Source: Saussurea involucrata
Lineage: Eukaryota; Streptophyta; Magnoliopsida; Asterales; Asteraceae
NCBI GenBank assembly: GCA_033807775.1
Contig: CM066319.1
Location: 141,658,983 to 141,722,982 of the forward strand
Length of the DNA: 64,000 nt
Direction: 5' to 3'
Position 1 is the first letter of the stretch. Every line of letters starts with the position of its first letter. The position numbers and the translations under genes are program-made. The notes beneath the pieces are model-generated. The model worked only from the letters and a program-made list of their open reading frames with translations, made no database searches and was not told where the DNA came from. Of this stretch, positions 53,601 to 64,000 are shown one piece after another.

Positions 53601-56600
53601 TACGCTTAGACATAAATGATATATTGCTGAAGCTGGTGAATGTGAAATGTTAGATGCATGAATATTGTCTTATTTATTTAGCCGGTAAGCGGTAAAGATA
53701 ATACGAGGAATGTTGAGAATATATGAATATTGACTTGGATATGAGTTTTGATTGGGAAGAAAAGGTAGTTGTATTTGCCTATAGGTAAACGAGATAAGTT
53801 TTATTGGATGTACTTTCAAATATTCATAAATCTATTCAGGGACCGTTTACCAACACAAATTGGGTAAGTGCTAAATGGGTAAGCTTGTGGTCTGGGTCAT
53901 CACTAATCACTGACAGTCTGAGTAAGAGTCCCTCCCTTAGCTTACTTGGTCATTATCATGAATTGGTAAGAAGGACTTGTTAAACGGAAGCATCGCTGAC
54001 CGCCAACCGGGTAGAAGCGGTAAGATGGCAGTAAATAACCCTTTAGGGGCTGTTTGTGTACCTCTTGATAGTTTCATTAAGAGGCACCCTCTGAATCGCT
54101 AAGAGGTAAATCTTGTTTGGCAAAAAAAAGTCTGCCTCTTAATGGTTCTAAAACCCTCTGAATGATTTTGTATCTTGGGTCTAACTTAACCATTCGGCGC
54201 CCTAATTTCATCATGAACAATTACCAAACAACCATATTTCATTTTGCACTATATCATAAGAGTCTCTTAATCATTCTGACCACTTAATCATCCTCACCAA
54301 ACCATTCAACAACTGTCAAACAACCTCTTAGTGTACATTTGAATCTAGATTTGCAGACGAGTTATATCTTAACCTATGTTGTTACAACGGTCAAAAATAC
54401 AAAATAGCGGTCAGGACTGATATTTGAAATAGTGGTCCAAAAATAGCGGTTCATATAATATTTCTTAGAATTATGTATATAATATTGTATGTATGCATAC
54501 ATAACTTAACATATTATATGCATTAATTAAATAAAGCAAGGGCCCAAATCAAAATAGAAGCCCAAAAAAAGGATAAAAATGTAAGAATTAGATTCAAAAG
54601 AGGCTCAACTGAGAATATCGGTATTGCAAACCGCTAGTTTACCCAAATATCGGTGAAATAGCGCTAAATTGCGCCGCTATTATCGAAACCGCTATTTTGC
54701 TTATAGGTCGATAACTGCTATTGCACCGCTATTGTAACCTTTTGCTACTTCTGATGCGGGTCTCCTACAAGAACTTCTTATCTCTAATTAGATGCTTGTT
54801 ATCATGATTACTATGCTTAACTTCCGTTTTGCATGGTCTATTATGTTTATGTTTTGTTGCATGTAACAGAACTACGGTTCTCTTGATTCCGTTGAACCCT
54901 CTAAGGCTGCCATGGAGAAGGATCGTACCGTCTGTGACGCAGCTCTGATATCGGAGATCGACAGAACAATGAAGAAACACGCCGATAATCTGATGCATGC
55001 ATTGGAAGGTGTCAGCGCACGACTGTCGCAACTTGAGAGCAGATCTCGGAACCTGGAGAATTCCGTGGATGATTTGAGAACTTCTGTTGGTATCAACCAT
55101 GGAAATACTGATGGCAAATTGAGGCAGATTGAGAACATGATTAGAGAGGTTAGTATTTATATTATGCCTGATTTCCGTTCCAAAATAACTCTCCACATTT
55201 CTATCGTTGTTTGTCCCCATTTTCAAAAGTGACGGCTTACTTTAATATGAGACAGAGAAATTCGTTACTTCGTCTATTATCAAGGGTAAAATTGCCATTT
55301 AGTTAATTATCATGGGATTACGATGGCTTTCATAAGTGTCCATATTTCTATTTTAGTTTTTGTCCCAAAAGTAGATGTCCATTTTCAAAAGTGAGGGCTT
55401 ACTTTCCGATTCTACCCTTAGTTACGAGATGGAGAAATTCATTGCTTCTTCTAGTATCAAGTGTAAAATCATCGTTACTTAGTTATCATGGTGTTATGAT
55501 GGTATTCTCAAAAGACTTCCGTTCCAAAAAGACCATATTTCTATTTTAGTTTTTGTCCCAAAAGTGGATGTCCATTTTCAAAAGTGAGGATTTTCCAATT
55601 CTACCGTTAATTATGAGATGGAGAAATTCATTACTTCTATTATCAAGGGTAACAATCGTCATTTAGTTAATTATCATGGTATTATGATGGTATTCGTGAA
55701 CAACTTCGTTACAAAATAAGTGTCCACATATCTATTTGAGTTTTGTCACAAAACTAGATGTCCAACTTTTCAAAAGTGAGGACTTACTTTCCAATTCTAC
55801 CCTTAATTGTGAGATGGAGAAATTCATTACTTCTTCTATTATCAAGGGTAAAATCGTCATTTAGTTAATTATGATGGTATTAACGACTTCCAATCCAAAA
55901 TCCGTGTCTACATTTCTACTTGGTTTTTGTCCCAAAAGTAGATGCCCATTTTCAAAAGTGAGATTACTTTCCAATTCTACCCTTAATTGTGAAATGGACA
56001 TTACTTTTTCTATCATCAAGGGGAAAATCGTCATTTAGTTAATTATCATGGTATTCATGGACGATCTCGTGCAGGTACAATCCGGTGTACAGGTTGTGAA
56101 GGATAAGCAAGAAATACTCGAGACTCAGCTGCAGCTCTCACAAGTTCAAATCTCAAAGGTTGAGCAGCAATCGGAACCCCAAATTGCTGGCAGTCATATG
56201 GAATCATTGCAGCAGCAGGCGGTGGCATCTGTTTCTCTACAATCTCATCAACAACCACCTCCTGCCGCCCTTCCACACCAACTTCCACCTACTCTTCCTA
56301 ACGCTCCACCGCCTCCTAACCCACAGAACATGGCCCCTCCTGTCCACCATCCAAACCAATTTCCTCAGAATATAATGCCCATCTCCCACCATGATCCTTA
56401 CTATCCACCACCACAAACTGCAGAACCACCACCACCACAGCAATACCAGCTGCCGCCACCTCAAGTTCAATCCCCTAAGGCGGCACCACTATCAATGTCA
56501 CCACAGCCGCAGTATCAACCACCACCCACTCATATGCAATACTCTCAACCACCTCCAATGTCTTTACAACACCCATCTCACTCAACTCCCAATCCCCCCC

Positions 56601-57196
56601 AGAATCAGCCGCCATTGAGCCACCATTCCGAAGAACTATCTTACTTATCATCTCAGAGTTATCCACCAAGTATCCGCCAACCTGGTGGCGGGCCTGGCGG
56701 CCCCCCGCCACTGCAATTTCAAGGGAGCCCTTCCCAAATGTATGAACCGCCGTCCGGCAGGTCTGGTCCAGGATTCTCCAGCCAGTATGGACCATCAACT
56801 GGGTTTGGTGAACCCTGCAGTTTTGGTGGTTCTCAATATGGAAGTGGGCCCGGGTCACCTCTAAAATCCCAGCAACATTCTTCACCTAACGCGGGCCCTA
56901 GCGGCTACCCACAGCTTCCTACCGCTAGGATATTGCCTCATGCCCTTCCTACGGCTGGTGGTGGTGGTGGTTCTGCTTCTGCTTCTAGTTCTGGTTCTGG
57001 TAGCGGTGGGAATAGGGTTCCGATTGATGATGTGGTTGATAAGGTGACGAATATGGGATTCCCGAGAGATCAGGTGAGGGCGACGGTGAGGAAGTTGACG
57101 GAAAACGGTCAGGCGGTGGACCTGAATGTGGTGTTGGATAAGTTGATGACGGATGGGGTGGAAAGCCAAGGCCCAAGAGCTTGGTTTGGTCGTTAA
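50617..57196 (+). CDS. DUF1421 protein of the FLOE family, three exons, intact
   Basis: Exons 50617-50928, 54870-55148 and 56075-57196 join in phase 0 to 570 aa. The N-terminus MNTSQFMDKQIMDL, a His/Gly-rich low-complexity stretch and NYDFQPIRP match the FLOE2/FLOE3 type. Exon 2 is a coiled coil (residues 105-197), the part corresponding to the nucleation domain. Exon 3 gives a long Gln/Pro/Ser-rich disordered region (about 225-510) and the C-terminal DUF1421, a UBA-like helical domain (RVPIDDVVDKVTNMGF, then VDLNVVLDKLM). In Arabidopsis, FLOE1 forms condensates on hydration and controls germination under water stress; the other family members are less studied. Function here is inferred by family. 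There are no breaks; large introns hold transposons. Confidence 0.88.
51455..52281. mobile_element. hAT-type element (827 bp) in intron 1
   Basis: Ends CATTGTTTTCAAAA and TTTTAAAACCTTG with the 8 bp duplication GGATAAAT (51447-51454, 52282-52289). Subterminal DNA is packed with gaggcgtacgcctc-type palindromes at both sides. No transposase. Confidence 0.85.
52990..54330. mobile_element. Cluster of hAT-like MITEs with ggggc(c/t)gttt ends
   Basis: At least three units: 52992-53266 (ggggccgttttctaaac / gccaaacggcc), 53286-53572 (ggggctgtttaccaaa / agtaaacggcccc), and 54048-54330 (ggggctgtttgtg / caaacaacc). A related fragment lies at 53838-54040 (gggaccgtttaccaac). Interiors of the first two are built from the taccggtaag motif. 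Target duplications were not clear. Confidence 0.6.
55165..56050 (+). repeat. About 190 bp tandem repeat filling intron 2
   Basis: Five occurrences of attttcaaaagtgag (55217, 55380, 55573, about 55763, 55948) mark roughly 4.6 units with gatggagaaattcatta and atcatggtattatgatgg inside. The array runs almost to the exon 3 acceptor at 56071-56074. Confidence 0.85.
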
Positions 57197-57739
57197 CTTG
57201 CCATCTTTTTTACTTATTTGGTTTATATTTTGGTTTGTGATTTATGTACATAAATTTGAACCACTTTGTTGCCTTTGACTATATATGTTTTTAGATTTAT
57301 GGAACTTTTTTTTTGTTGTTCTTTAAAAGCAACCCTTTTTGTCTTTCTATTCAATATTAAATTACTATAATTCAAATATATAAAATGTATTTTTTGGGTA
57401 ATTGTGGATCAACTTATGTGTATCGACTAATCCTTTAGAAGGATTTTGGCATAGGCTTATGCACCCCAAGTCTTCCCAATAACTCAAGTGGTTATATAAA
57501 ATGTATTTATTTATTATAGAAAAGTAGTTGAGGTATGATTTGTTAAAAGTTGTGATTTTTGTAGGAGAGGCTATTTGCACCCTTTGATTTGCTAAATGCA
57601 TCCAAAAAGGGTGTGTTGAATGCCTATTATTCCGTGCCAATCATTTTTGATTTAATATAATAATATATATATAATATAATAATATATATATTATTTATTT
57701 GTTTTATATGTATATATATATATTGTTATTCTTTTTGTT

Positions 57740-57778
<39 letters not shown>

Positions 57779-58102
57779 TTGTTATATATATATATATATT
57801 AGAAATATATATATTAGAAATATATATATATATATATATATATAGTTATTCTTTTTTTGTACATTTTACGTTCTTATCTATATTTATCTAATATACTCTT
57901 TTAAAAATAATTTTTTATTTTTAAATTACATTTTATACCATTATAATTAGTTATTTAATTTACTTTATCTCTTCTTCTTTCATTTTTATGTTACATCCTT
58001 ATCATATCAACATACATAAACTAAAATAATTAGAAAAATAAAAAATAAACATTGAGATTTTACATATAAATAAAGTATAACATAATGTTTATTACATTTT
58101 AC
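57197..58102. other. 3' flank of the DUF1421 gene and (TA)n-rich DNA
   Basis: AT-rich, with several long (TA)n tracts between 57660 and 57845. No gene. Confidence 0.6.
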
Positions 58103-58570
58103 TTATTCTAAAATAACATTATCTGTAGTACAATTAACACGTAAAAGACGATTGTACTTCTGTATTCGATCTGTATACGGGGTAGCCCATGCAGCAGCAC
58201 ACGGATAACTGTAACGGAAGAAATGTGATGTAATGGTAGGAAACGGGTATCCTTCTGCTAAAACTAGTTTCACATAATGGTTACCATTGACATACCCAAT
58301 TGTATAAACAACATGTTGATACCACGCCGGCGGAGTAGATCTAAGCGGTAAGTACGTCGAACAGCCTGTCATTGACATAACGTGTAATATCACATTATAT
58401 TTGCAAGCAATCAAGACACCTATTTCAGGCATTGTCATCCAATGGTCATATGGTGCACCTTGATCTGATCGAAAGAAGTTTAAAGTGTTATAAGTTGTAT
58501 TCCAATGTTCACTTCCAAACATGTCGAGGTAGAGCAAATGAAACTTAAAAATGAAACTTAAAAATACCAT
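58103..58570 (-). pseudogene. OTU-type cysteine protease C-terminal fragment
   Basis: The frame (155 codons) contains HWMTMPEIGVLIACKYNV, then LPLRSTPPAW and YVNGNHYVKLVL, the order seen in the C-terminal half of plant OTU (otubain-like) domains that are often fused to MULE/FAR1-like or transposon-derived proteins. The His of NGNHY is the expected catalytic His; the N-terminal part with the catalytic Asp/Cys is missing. A short direct duplication (aaatgaaacttaaa) lies at the 5' edge (58535-58565), where the homology stops. Likely a captured or decayed fragment; it stands alone beside the LTR at 58814. Confidence 0.6.
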
Positions 58571-58813
58571 ATCGGTAGAAAATGCTCCTGGATGAGGGTT
58601 TCTATAAGCTCCAGATGAATTGTTTGGATGGACATTGTTATCCTACACAAAACATAAACCCTAAGAAATAATATCATATATATACACACACATACACAAA
58701 GAGAAATTGTTGGGTCACCAAGGATTTGAAATTGACTCACCGATATTTTCCCTAAAAATCCTACTTAGAATATTTTAGTTTGGTTCTTTGAATGACTTGT
58801 ATAAAATAGCAAA

Positions 58814-59801
58814 TGTTCGGTGAAGTCGAAGATCAACCGAAACCAAGCTTGAAGACTCTCTACTTGTGGAAAATAGAAGACTCTTCTCAACAAACAAACA
58901 AGTCATCACCACCGAATTGTCTTCACAATTTCGGTGGCCATCATCACCACCGAATTGTCTTCACAATTTCAGTGGCCATCCTCACCACCGAATTGTCTTC
59001 ACAATTTCGGTGGCCTTCATCTCCACCGAAGTGGCTCTCATTTTTCGGTGAACTGCCTCCACCGAAAATACCTTCAGATTCGGTGAACAGCTTCCACCGA
59101 AAATACCTTCAGATTCGGTGAACAGTTTCCACCGATATGCTTCTTAAACTCGGTAGGAACTTTGTAGAAATGGTACTTCTTTGCAGATGGTTATATATTC
59201 TTGACAATATTATCGGTGGAACTCTTTCGGTGATATTGTCTTGAATACTAATAAAGAAGATCATTTATTTCGGGACAAAATCTGATATAAGGCAAAAGTA
59301 ACATTTTGTCTTATTATCTTTTTAGAAGATGTCCTTTCAGCATGGCTTCTATTCCTGGTTTCAAGAAAAAGGTGATAGTGACTTATTAGCTTTTTAGAAG
59401 TCCACTGGTACTTTTCCAAAGACCATTGGTACGTTGCAAGTGACTTGAGGATAATAGTACCATGCATTTAATGCTCAGTACCTTATCCTCACTATAAAAG
59501 GAAGATGAAGACTCCATGCAAATTACGCTTTCTGGATTTCTCTCAGTGCAAGATTTTCATATTGCTTGATAACCTTATAGCCTTGCTCTTAGTGTTCTCT
59601 GCTGTATTGTTTAGTTTACTTTGTGAAAGATTGTTAGAATAATTTATCTGTTCTTTTCCGCAACAATCTTTAAGTTTCTTTGTGTAATTCTAGTTGAAAG
59701 ATTTTCAATATAAAGAATTAAAATTGTGAAAAATTTGAGTATTGTATTCAACCCCCCCCCCCCCCCTTCTACAATACTTGTTAAGCCATCTGGGACTAAC
59801 A
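58814..59801 (+). repeat. 5' LTR of the SIRE-like element (988 bp)
   Basis: TGTTCGGTGAAG...GGGACTAACA. TATA box CTATAAAA at 59492-59499. A run of 16 or so C (59749-59766) lies near the end. The left edge is set by the TG start and the family pattern, since no second LTR is available in the window. Confidence 0.7.
58909..59157 (+). repeat. Array of palindromic CCACCGA...TCGGTGG units in U3
   Basis: Seven units of about 36 bp, each starting CCACCGA and ending TCGGTG(G/A). The first three are almost full hairpins (CACCGAATTGT-cttc-ACAATTTCGGTG), the next three have shorter stems (CACCGAA...TTCGGTG), the last is decayed. They occupy the presumed U3 enhancer region. Confidence 0.8.
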
Positions 59802-59846
59802 AGTGGTATCAGAGCAGAAAGTTTAATCCCATAAACTTGATCTGCA

Positions 59847-62549
59847 ATGGCTGCCTCTTCTTCTTCTACAATTGAAAACTCTTTTCAAAACAACTTTTCT
59901 GAGAATGGCTCCATAACCAAACCTCCTAAGTTTAATGCTAACAACTTCTCTTTGTGGAAGAGCCGCATGATGCTATTCATGGAAGGAGTGGATACTATAT
60001 ATCCAACCATTCTCAAAGAGGGACCTATCATCCCTAGAGTCTGGGCTCGCTATGAAATGCAGAGGCCTGGTAAAGAAACTTTGGAAAAAGAAATCTCTAG
60101 TGATTCTGATGAAGAAAAATCCAGTGCTACTGGTCGTTACATCCTCAAAAATCCTAAGAAATATACTGATGAGGAAAAACGTTTGGTCTCTCTCGACTCT
60201 AAGCTAAGAGCAATTATTGCACTCTCTCTTCCTGATGAGGTCTATCACTCTCTGGTTAACTTTGAAACTGCTAAAGAGATGTGGACCACACTGTGTGTAG
60301 TGTACGAAGGTACTGTGGAAGTAAAGAAATGTAAAAAGATTGGTCTCATTAGAAAATATGAACTCTTTGCTTTTGAAAAAGGAGAATCTCTTCCTAGATA
60401 CTATAATCGTTTCAACTCTCTCTTAAATGATCTGAAGTTATTGGGCAGAGTCTATGATAATGAGGAAGTCTTAAGCAAGTTCATGGATTGTCTTCCAGAT
60501 TTTTGGGAGAATATATGTACTTGCATTAAAACTACCAAGGACCTTGAGTTCATGCCCTTAACTGTCCTTTATGGAACTCTCTTCAATTTTGAGCAAACAA
60601 AGTTACAAAGGAAATCTTTCATCAAAGAGATAAAGAGCTCTTCTATAGCTCTTGTCAGTGAAAGCTCCAAGAAATCTCAAAATGTTCCTAGAATCACCTA
60701 TCCGTCATCAGACTCTGACAATGACAGCCAAAATAACTCTACCCACCAAACGGAGGCATATCTTAGTGATGCTGATGATGAAGGTGAGGAAATTATGGTT
60801 GAACAATTGTCTGAAGAAATGGCAATGATGGCTGGCTCTAAGAACAAATTTCGTCCTTTCATCAAATCCAGAAATTTTAGAAAATCTTCTTCTTCCAAGA
60901 CTTCATCTGATAAGTCAAATGAAGAGTGCTATAACTGTGGCAAGAAAGGACACTTTGCATCTGAGTGTAGGAGTAAGCGTGTTACTAAGTCTAGGAACCC
61001 ATCCTCTGACAAATAATCTTCAAAGAATGAGAAACCCAGAAATAATCCTTTCAAATCAACCTTTTCCAAAAAGGATTCCCAATCCTCTTCCTTAGACCAT
61101 CAGGAGCGCGCTGAGAAGTATAAAGCCAAGTACAAGAAAGAGAAAGAAAGGAGTGAGGGTCTTGAAAGAAAAGGAAAAGGTCTAATGGCAGAAACTCATA
61201 ACTGGGATGAAGAAGACACCTCTGACAGTGATTCTCACAATATGTGCTTCATGGCCATTTCTGAAGAGATGGAGGATTCTGAAAAAGCTATCTCTCCAAT
61301 GGCTCTTGTGTCGACTGGGTGCTCGACAACTTATGCTCAGGTACATCCTTTTAATGATATGACTGATAGTGAAAAGATAGATGCGTATGAATCTTTAACT
61401 AAAGACTTTTATTCTGTCAAAGATAGCAAGAATAGAAAATTTGCTCAAGTGAAAGAACTCAAATCTGAACTTGAAATTTGCATGTCTAAGCTTAAAAAGT
61501 TTGAGGAAACCAAAGCTGAGCTTGAGGACTTGAAAACTATAAATCATGTGATTTCAAAAGAAAAGAACTCGCTTTATAAGAAACTTAAAAAGGAGCAAGA
61601 GGTTGTAAGAAAATGGACAGATTCTTCAAAAAATCTTGAACAGCTATTTCAAAGTCAAATCAGTGGAAAGAGCAAATTCGGTCTAGGATTCGGCAAAGTC
61701 CATCCTGAAGCTTCTTCCCATGCACTTATTCCTATCTCCAGTGTGTGGGATGATGCCTCTGATTCAAGTTCTTGTGATTCCATCTCCTTAAATTCTTTAG
61801 ATCTGGGTGAAGCTCGAAAATATGGAATGTTTATAAAAGCAAAAGTGGCTTCCTCAAATCAATTCGTTGAGGAACTTGACTCTGATGAAATTTCAAAACT
61901 CATCCCTGATCTCTCAAAAAGATCAACCTTTGATGAAGCCTCATCCTCTAACTCCTCAAAAGTCACCTTGCTGAAAAAATCAAACCCCACCGATGTCAAC
62001 ACCGATGATCCTCCCATACCTCTCCATGAGTTATTAAAGTCTATTCACATAGATGAATACTCTGAACCTAAGCCCTCAAAGATTCCCAAAAGAGAACCTC
62101 AAGTTCCCACAAAAGGTTTTTCATCTTCTGACAAAGGGAAATCGGTGGTCGAATCTGTGGCCATTTCCCATCCCAAAAGATTTACTCCAAAGAATTTTTC
62201 TGGTAACTCTTCTATTCTTCCTATTCCAAGATCTGTTCTTTTGAAAAAGTCAAACCCCAAAGAATCATCCAACTCTCCAATCCACAACTCTGACAAAGGA
62301 ATTCCTGGGTCCAAACCTTCTGCTTTGTTCTCTTCTAACACGGTAATAAAACCTAATGTTAAAAGCCAAAACAGGAAAAGTGGTCATAGTGTTAAAAATA
62401 TTTTTATCTATAGAAAATGCTATAACTGTGGTGACACGTTTCACATGGATAAGGATTGTCCCAAGGAAAGAATAGATAGAACCAATTCTAAGGACTCAGT
62501 TTCTTCTAACCCCAAAGGACCCATTACAAAATGGGTACCAAAGAACTAA
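59847..62549 (+). pseudogene. Copia Gag, two zinc knuckles, one premature stop
   Basis: ATG 59847, 31 nt after the primer binding site, good context (gcaATGGct). One reading frame of 901 codons is broken only by TAA at 61014-61016. Residues 30-60 are the DUF4219-like start (FNANNFSLWKSRMMLFMEG), 110-240 the UBN2 capsid-like domain (LPDEVYHSLVNFETAKEMW, FENICTCI region), 361-374 the knuckle CYNCGKKGHFASEC. After the stop come a Ser/Asp-rich part, a coiled coil (about residues 505-570), a Ser/Pro-rich part and a second knuckle CYNCGDTFHMDKDC, ending GPITKWVPKN. The second half aligns in layout with the gag-only proteins at 1674 and 34550. Gag forms the particle and binds RNA in this family. Confidence 0.82.
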
Positions 62550-62566
62550 TCTGTGTGTGCATGCAG
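62535..62566 (+). promoter_or_regulatory. Gag/pol junction: stop plus splice-like GT...AG interval
   Basis: Starting right after the Trp codon of WVPK: GTACC, the gag TAA stop within ctaatctg, then tgtgtgcatgcag. Gag is in one frame and protease in the frame 32 nt (2 modulo 3) further on, so removal of exactly this interval would place gag in frame with pol. Thirty-two nt is below the usual plant intron minimum, so another donor, frameshifting or a reading I have not seen may apply. Confidence 0.45.
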
Positions 62567-64000
62567 GTTTCTGAGCACCATCAAATATGGTATCTGGATA
62601 GTGGGTGCTCACGCCACATGACCGGAAACAAATCTCTTCTCATCAACTATGTGTCTGGAAAGGGTCCATCTGTCACTTTTGGTGATAACTCTAAAGGCTA
62701 CACCAAAGGTTATGGAACTCTCACAAATGGATCTGTCACTTTCAATAAAGTGGCATTTGTTGAAGGTCTCATGAATAATTTTCTCAGCATTAGCCAACTG
62801 TGTGATCTTGGATATAATGTTATCTTTGAACTTTGTATCTGTACTGTTGTGGACAAAAACTTCAACGTGGTGTTATCTGGAAAAAGGATGGAAAATGTCG
62901 ATGTCATTGACATGGGACTGAGCAACAATTCATCCAATGTATGCTTTGTGTCAGATGACTCATCCAAAAGGAACTGGTTGTGGCATAAACGTCTCTCTCA
63001 TCTTAATTTCAAAACTCTCCACAAAATTTCAAATAAAGAGTTGGTGACTGGTATGCCAAAGCTGAATTTTGTCAAAGAAAAGCTGTGTGATGCATGTGAA
63101 AAAGGGAAGCTCACCAAAACATCTTTCAAGACAAAGCAATGCTCTTCCATCACCTTCCACTGCAGATGCTGCACATGGACCTATGTGGACCTGTCAGCAC
63201 TCCTAGTCTAGGAGGAAAAAGGTACATTCTTGTAATTGTTGATGAATTTACCAGATATACTTGGGTCTCTTTTCTCAGGTACAAAAGTGATGCTACTGAA
63301 GAAATCATCAATTTCGTCAAGAAAAATGAAGTTCTGAATGGCCAACTTGTTCGATCAGTAAGAAGTGATAATGGCACTGAATTCAGAAACAGTGCTCTTG
63401 AAGACTTCTTTACTGAGAAAGGAATTTCTCAGAACTTTTCTGCAGTACGAACTCCACAGCAAAATGGAGTGGTGGAAAGGAAAAATAGAACTCTGTGTGA
63501 GGCTGCCAGATCCATGCTAAGTGAATCAAATCTACCTACCTATTTTTGGGCTGAAGCTGTTAATACTGCTTGCTTTACCCAAAATAGGTCGGTAATCTCT
63601 AAAAGGCATGATAAAACCCCATATGAAGTTTTCCATGGCAGAAAACCAAATATTGGCTTTCTTCATGTGTTCGGCTGTGTGTGTTTTATTCTGAATGATC
63701 GTGACAACCTTGGGAAGTTTGATCCCAAAGCTGATGAAGGAATTTTTGTTGGATACTCTCTTTCCTCCAAAGCATATCGGGTGTTCAACCTAAGGAGAAA
63801 ATGCATTGATGAATCTATTCATGTCAAGTTTGATGATTTGAGATCCTCATCTCTTCCAAATGATGATGATGATGAACTACACAGATGGATCTCCTCATGC
63901 ATCGGTAATGCTCCCCAAACCAACTCCACCGATGCTTCTCCCATTCCATTGAACCCACCAATTCCTTCTACCGAAAATAATCAAGTTGGGTCATCCTCTA
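62567..64000 (+). pseudogene. Copia Pol: protease and integrase, one frameshift, runs off the window
   Basis: Protease: WYLDSGCSRHMTG with the catalytic Asp in the DSG motif. The gag-pre-integrase zinc-binding segment is WHKRLSHLNF followed by CDACEKGK (HHCC). The frame changes at about 63157, where one base is missing, and the integrase core follows: MDLCGP (first Asp), SDNGTEF (second Asp), NGVVERKNRTL (Glu), then FGCVCFILN and the C-terminal DEGIFVGYS segment. The window ends in the Ser/Asn-rich linker before reverse transcriptase. The frameshift means no full Pol can be made from this copy. Confidence 0.85.

Larger units (their letters stand above)
50929..54869 (+). other. Intron 1 of the DUF1421 gene, with several MITEs
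   Basis: 3.9 kb. It contains the hAT element at 51455-52281, the hAT-like MITE group at 52990-54330 and a smaller foldback at 54375-54750 (gttacaac...gcggtc / ccgctattgtaacc). The donor is cgg|gtaagt and the acceptor catgtaacag. Other short frames inside are not genes. Confidence 0.75.
58814..64000 (+). mobile_element. SIRE-like Ty1/copia retrotransposon, 5' part
   Basis: 5' LTR 58814-59801, primer binding site 59804-59815 (TGGTATCAGAGC, initiator tRNA-Met), gag 59847-62549, protease and integrase 62567-64000 and beyond. The large Gag with two zinc knuckles and the roughly 1 kb LTR with a poly-C run suit the SIRE/Maximus lineage; the lineage call is tentative because reverse transcriptase and the 3' end are outside the window. 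A premature stop (61014) and a frameshift (about 63157) make this copy defective. Confidence 0.85.

Overview
The window is nuclear DNA of a flowering plant, a eudicot. The two intact host genes are plant families with GT-AG introns, and the rest is AT-rich intergenic DNA packed with plant transposons. Several repeats look like ones common in Asteraceae, but that is an impression rather than a proof. No organelle or bacterial sequence, rRNA, tRNA gene or CRISPR was seen.

Layout. 1-1133: right end of a PIF/Harbinger-type DNA transposon carrying the last exon of its Myb-like ORF1. 1674-6440: a decayed, gag-only Ty1/copia-type retroelement with an array of small hairpins behind gag. 7625-17538: a complete 9.9 kb Mutator-like element (MULE) with roughly 250 bp terminal inverted repeats and a perfect 9 bp target duplication. 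It carries a DUF1985/Ulp1-protease gene of the Kaonashi type, a truncated mudrA-like gene and two divergent coiled-coil genes, and a solo LTR sits in the last codons of its Ulp1 gene. 18178-19373: a Harbinger-related element with an ORF1 remnant.

19548-40627: six consecutive inverted-repeat elements, separated almost only by (TA)n/(GA)n microsatellite. The last one contains a nest of four further insertions, each with its own 5 bp target duplication: a solo LTR (24074-40258), then a small tandemly duplicated gag-protease retroelement (24785-39484), then a large coding-empty LTR element on the minus strand (26090-38662), then a gag-only copia element (33157-38340). Each target duplication was read directly from the sequence, and for two layers the uninterrupted site is also present in the window.

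40644-43786: a hAT element, two Harbinger-type MITEs and a solo copia LTR. 44743-49202: an intact four-exon raffinose synthase gene (771 aa). 50617-57196: an intact three-exon gene for a DUF1421 protein of the FLOE type (570 aa), with hAT-type MITEs and tandem repeats in its introns. 58103-58570: an OTU-protease fragment on the minus strand. 58814-64000: the 5' part of a SIRE-like copia retrotransposon (LTR, primer binding site, gag, protease, integrase) that runs off the window and carries one premature stop and one frameshift.

Most notable: (1) two diverged copies of a gag-only copia family share a hairpin array with compensatory stem changes, plus a second stem-loop with a conserved loop; (2) all three copia gag genes end in the same stop-plus-splice-acceptor-like module; (3) the nested insertions give an LTR-divergence order that conflicts with their physical order. 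The two host genes both belong to families linked to seed maturation and hydration, which may be chance.
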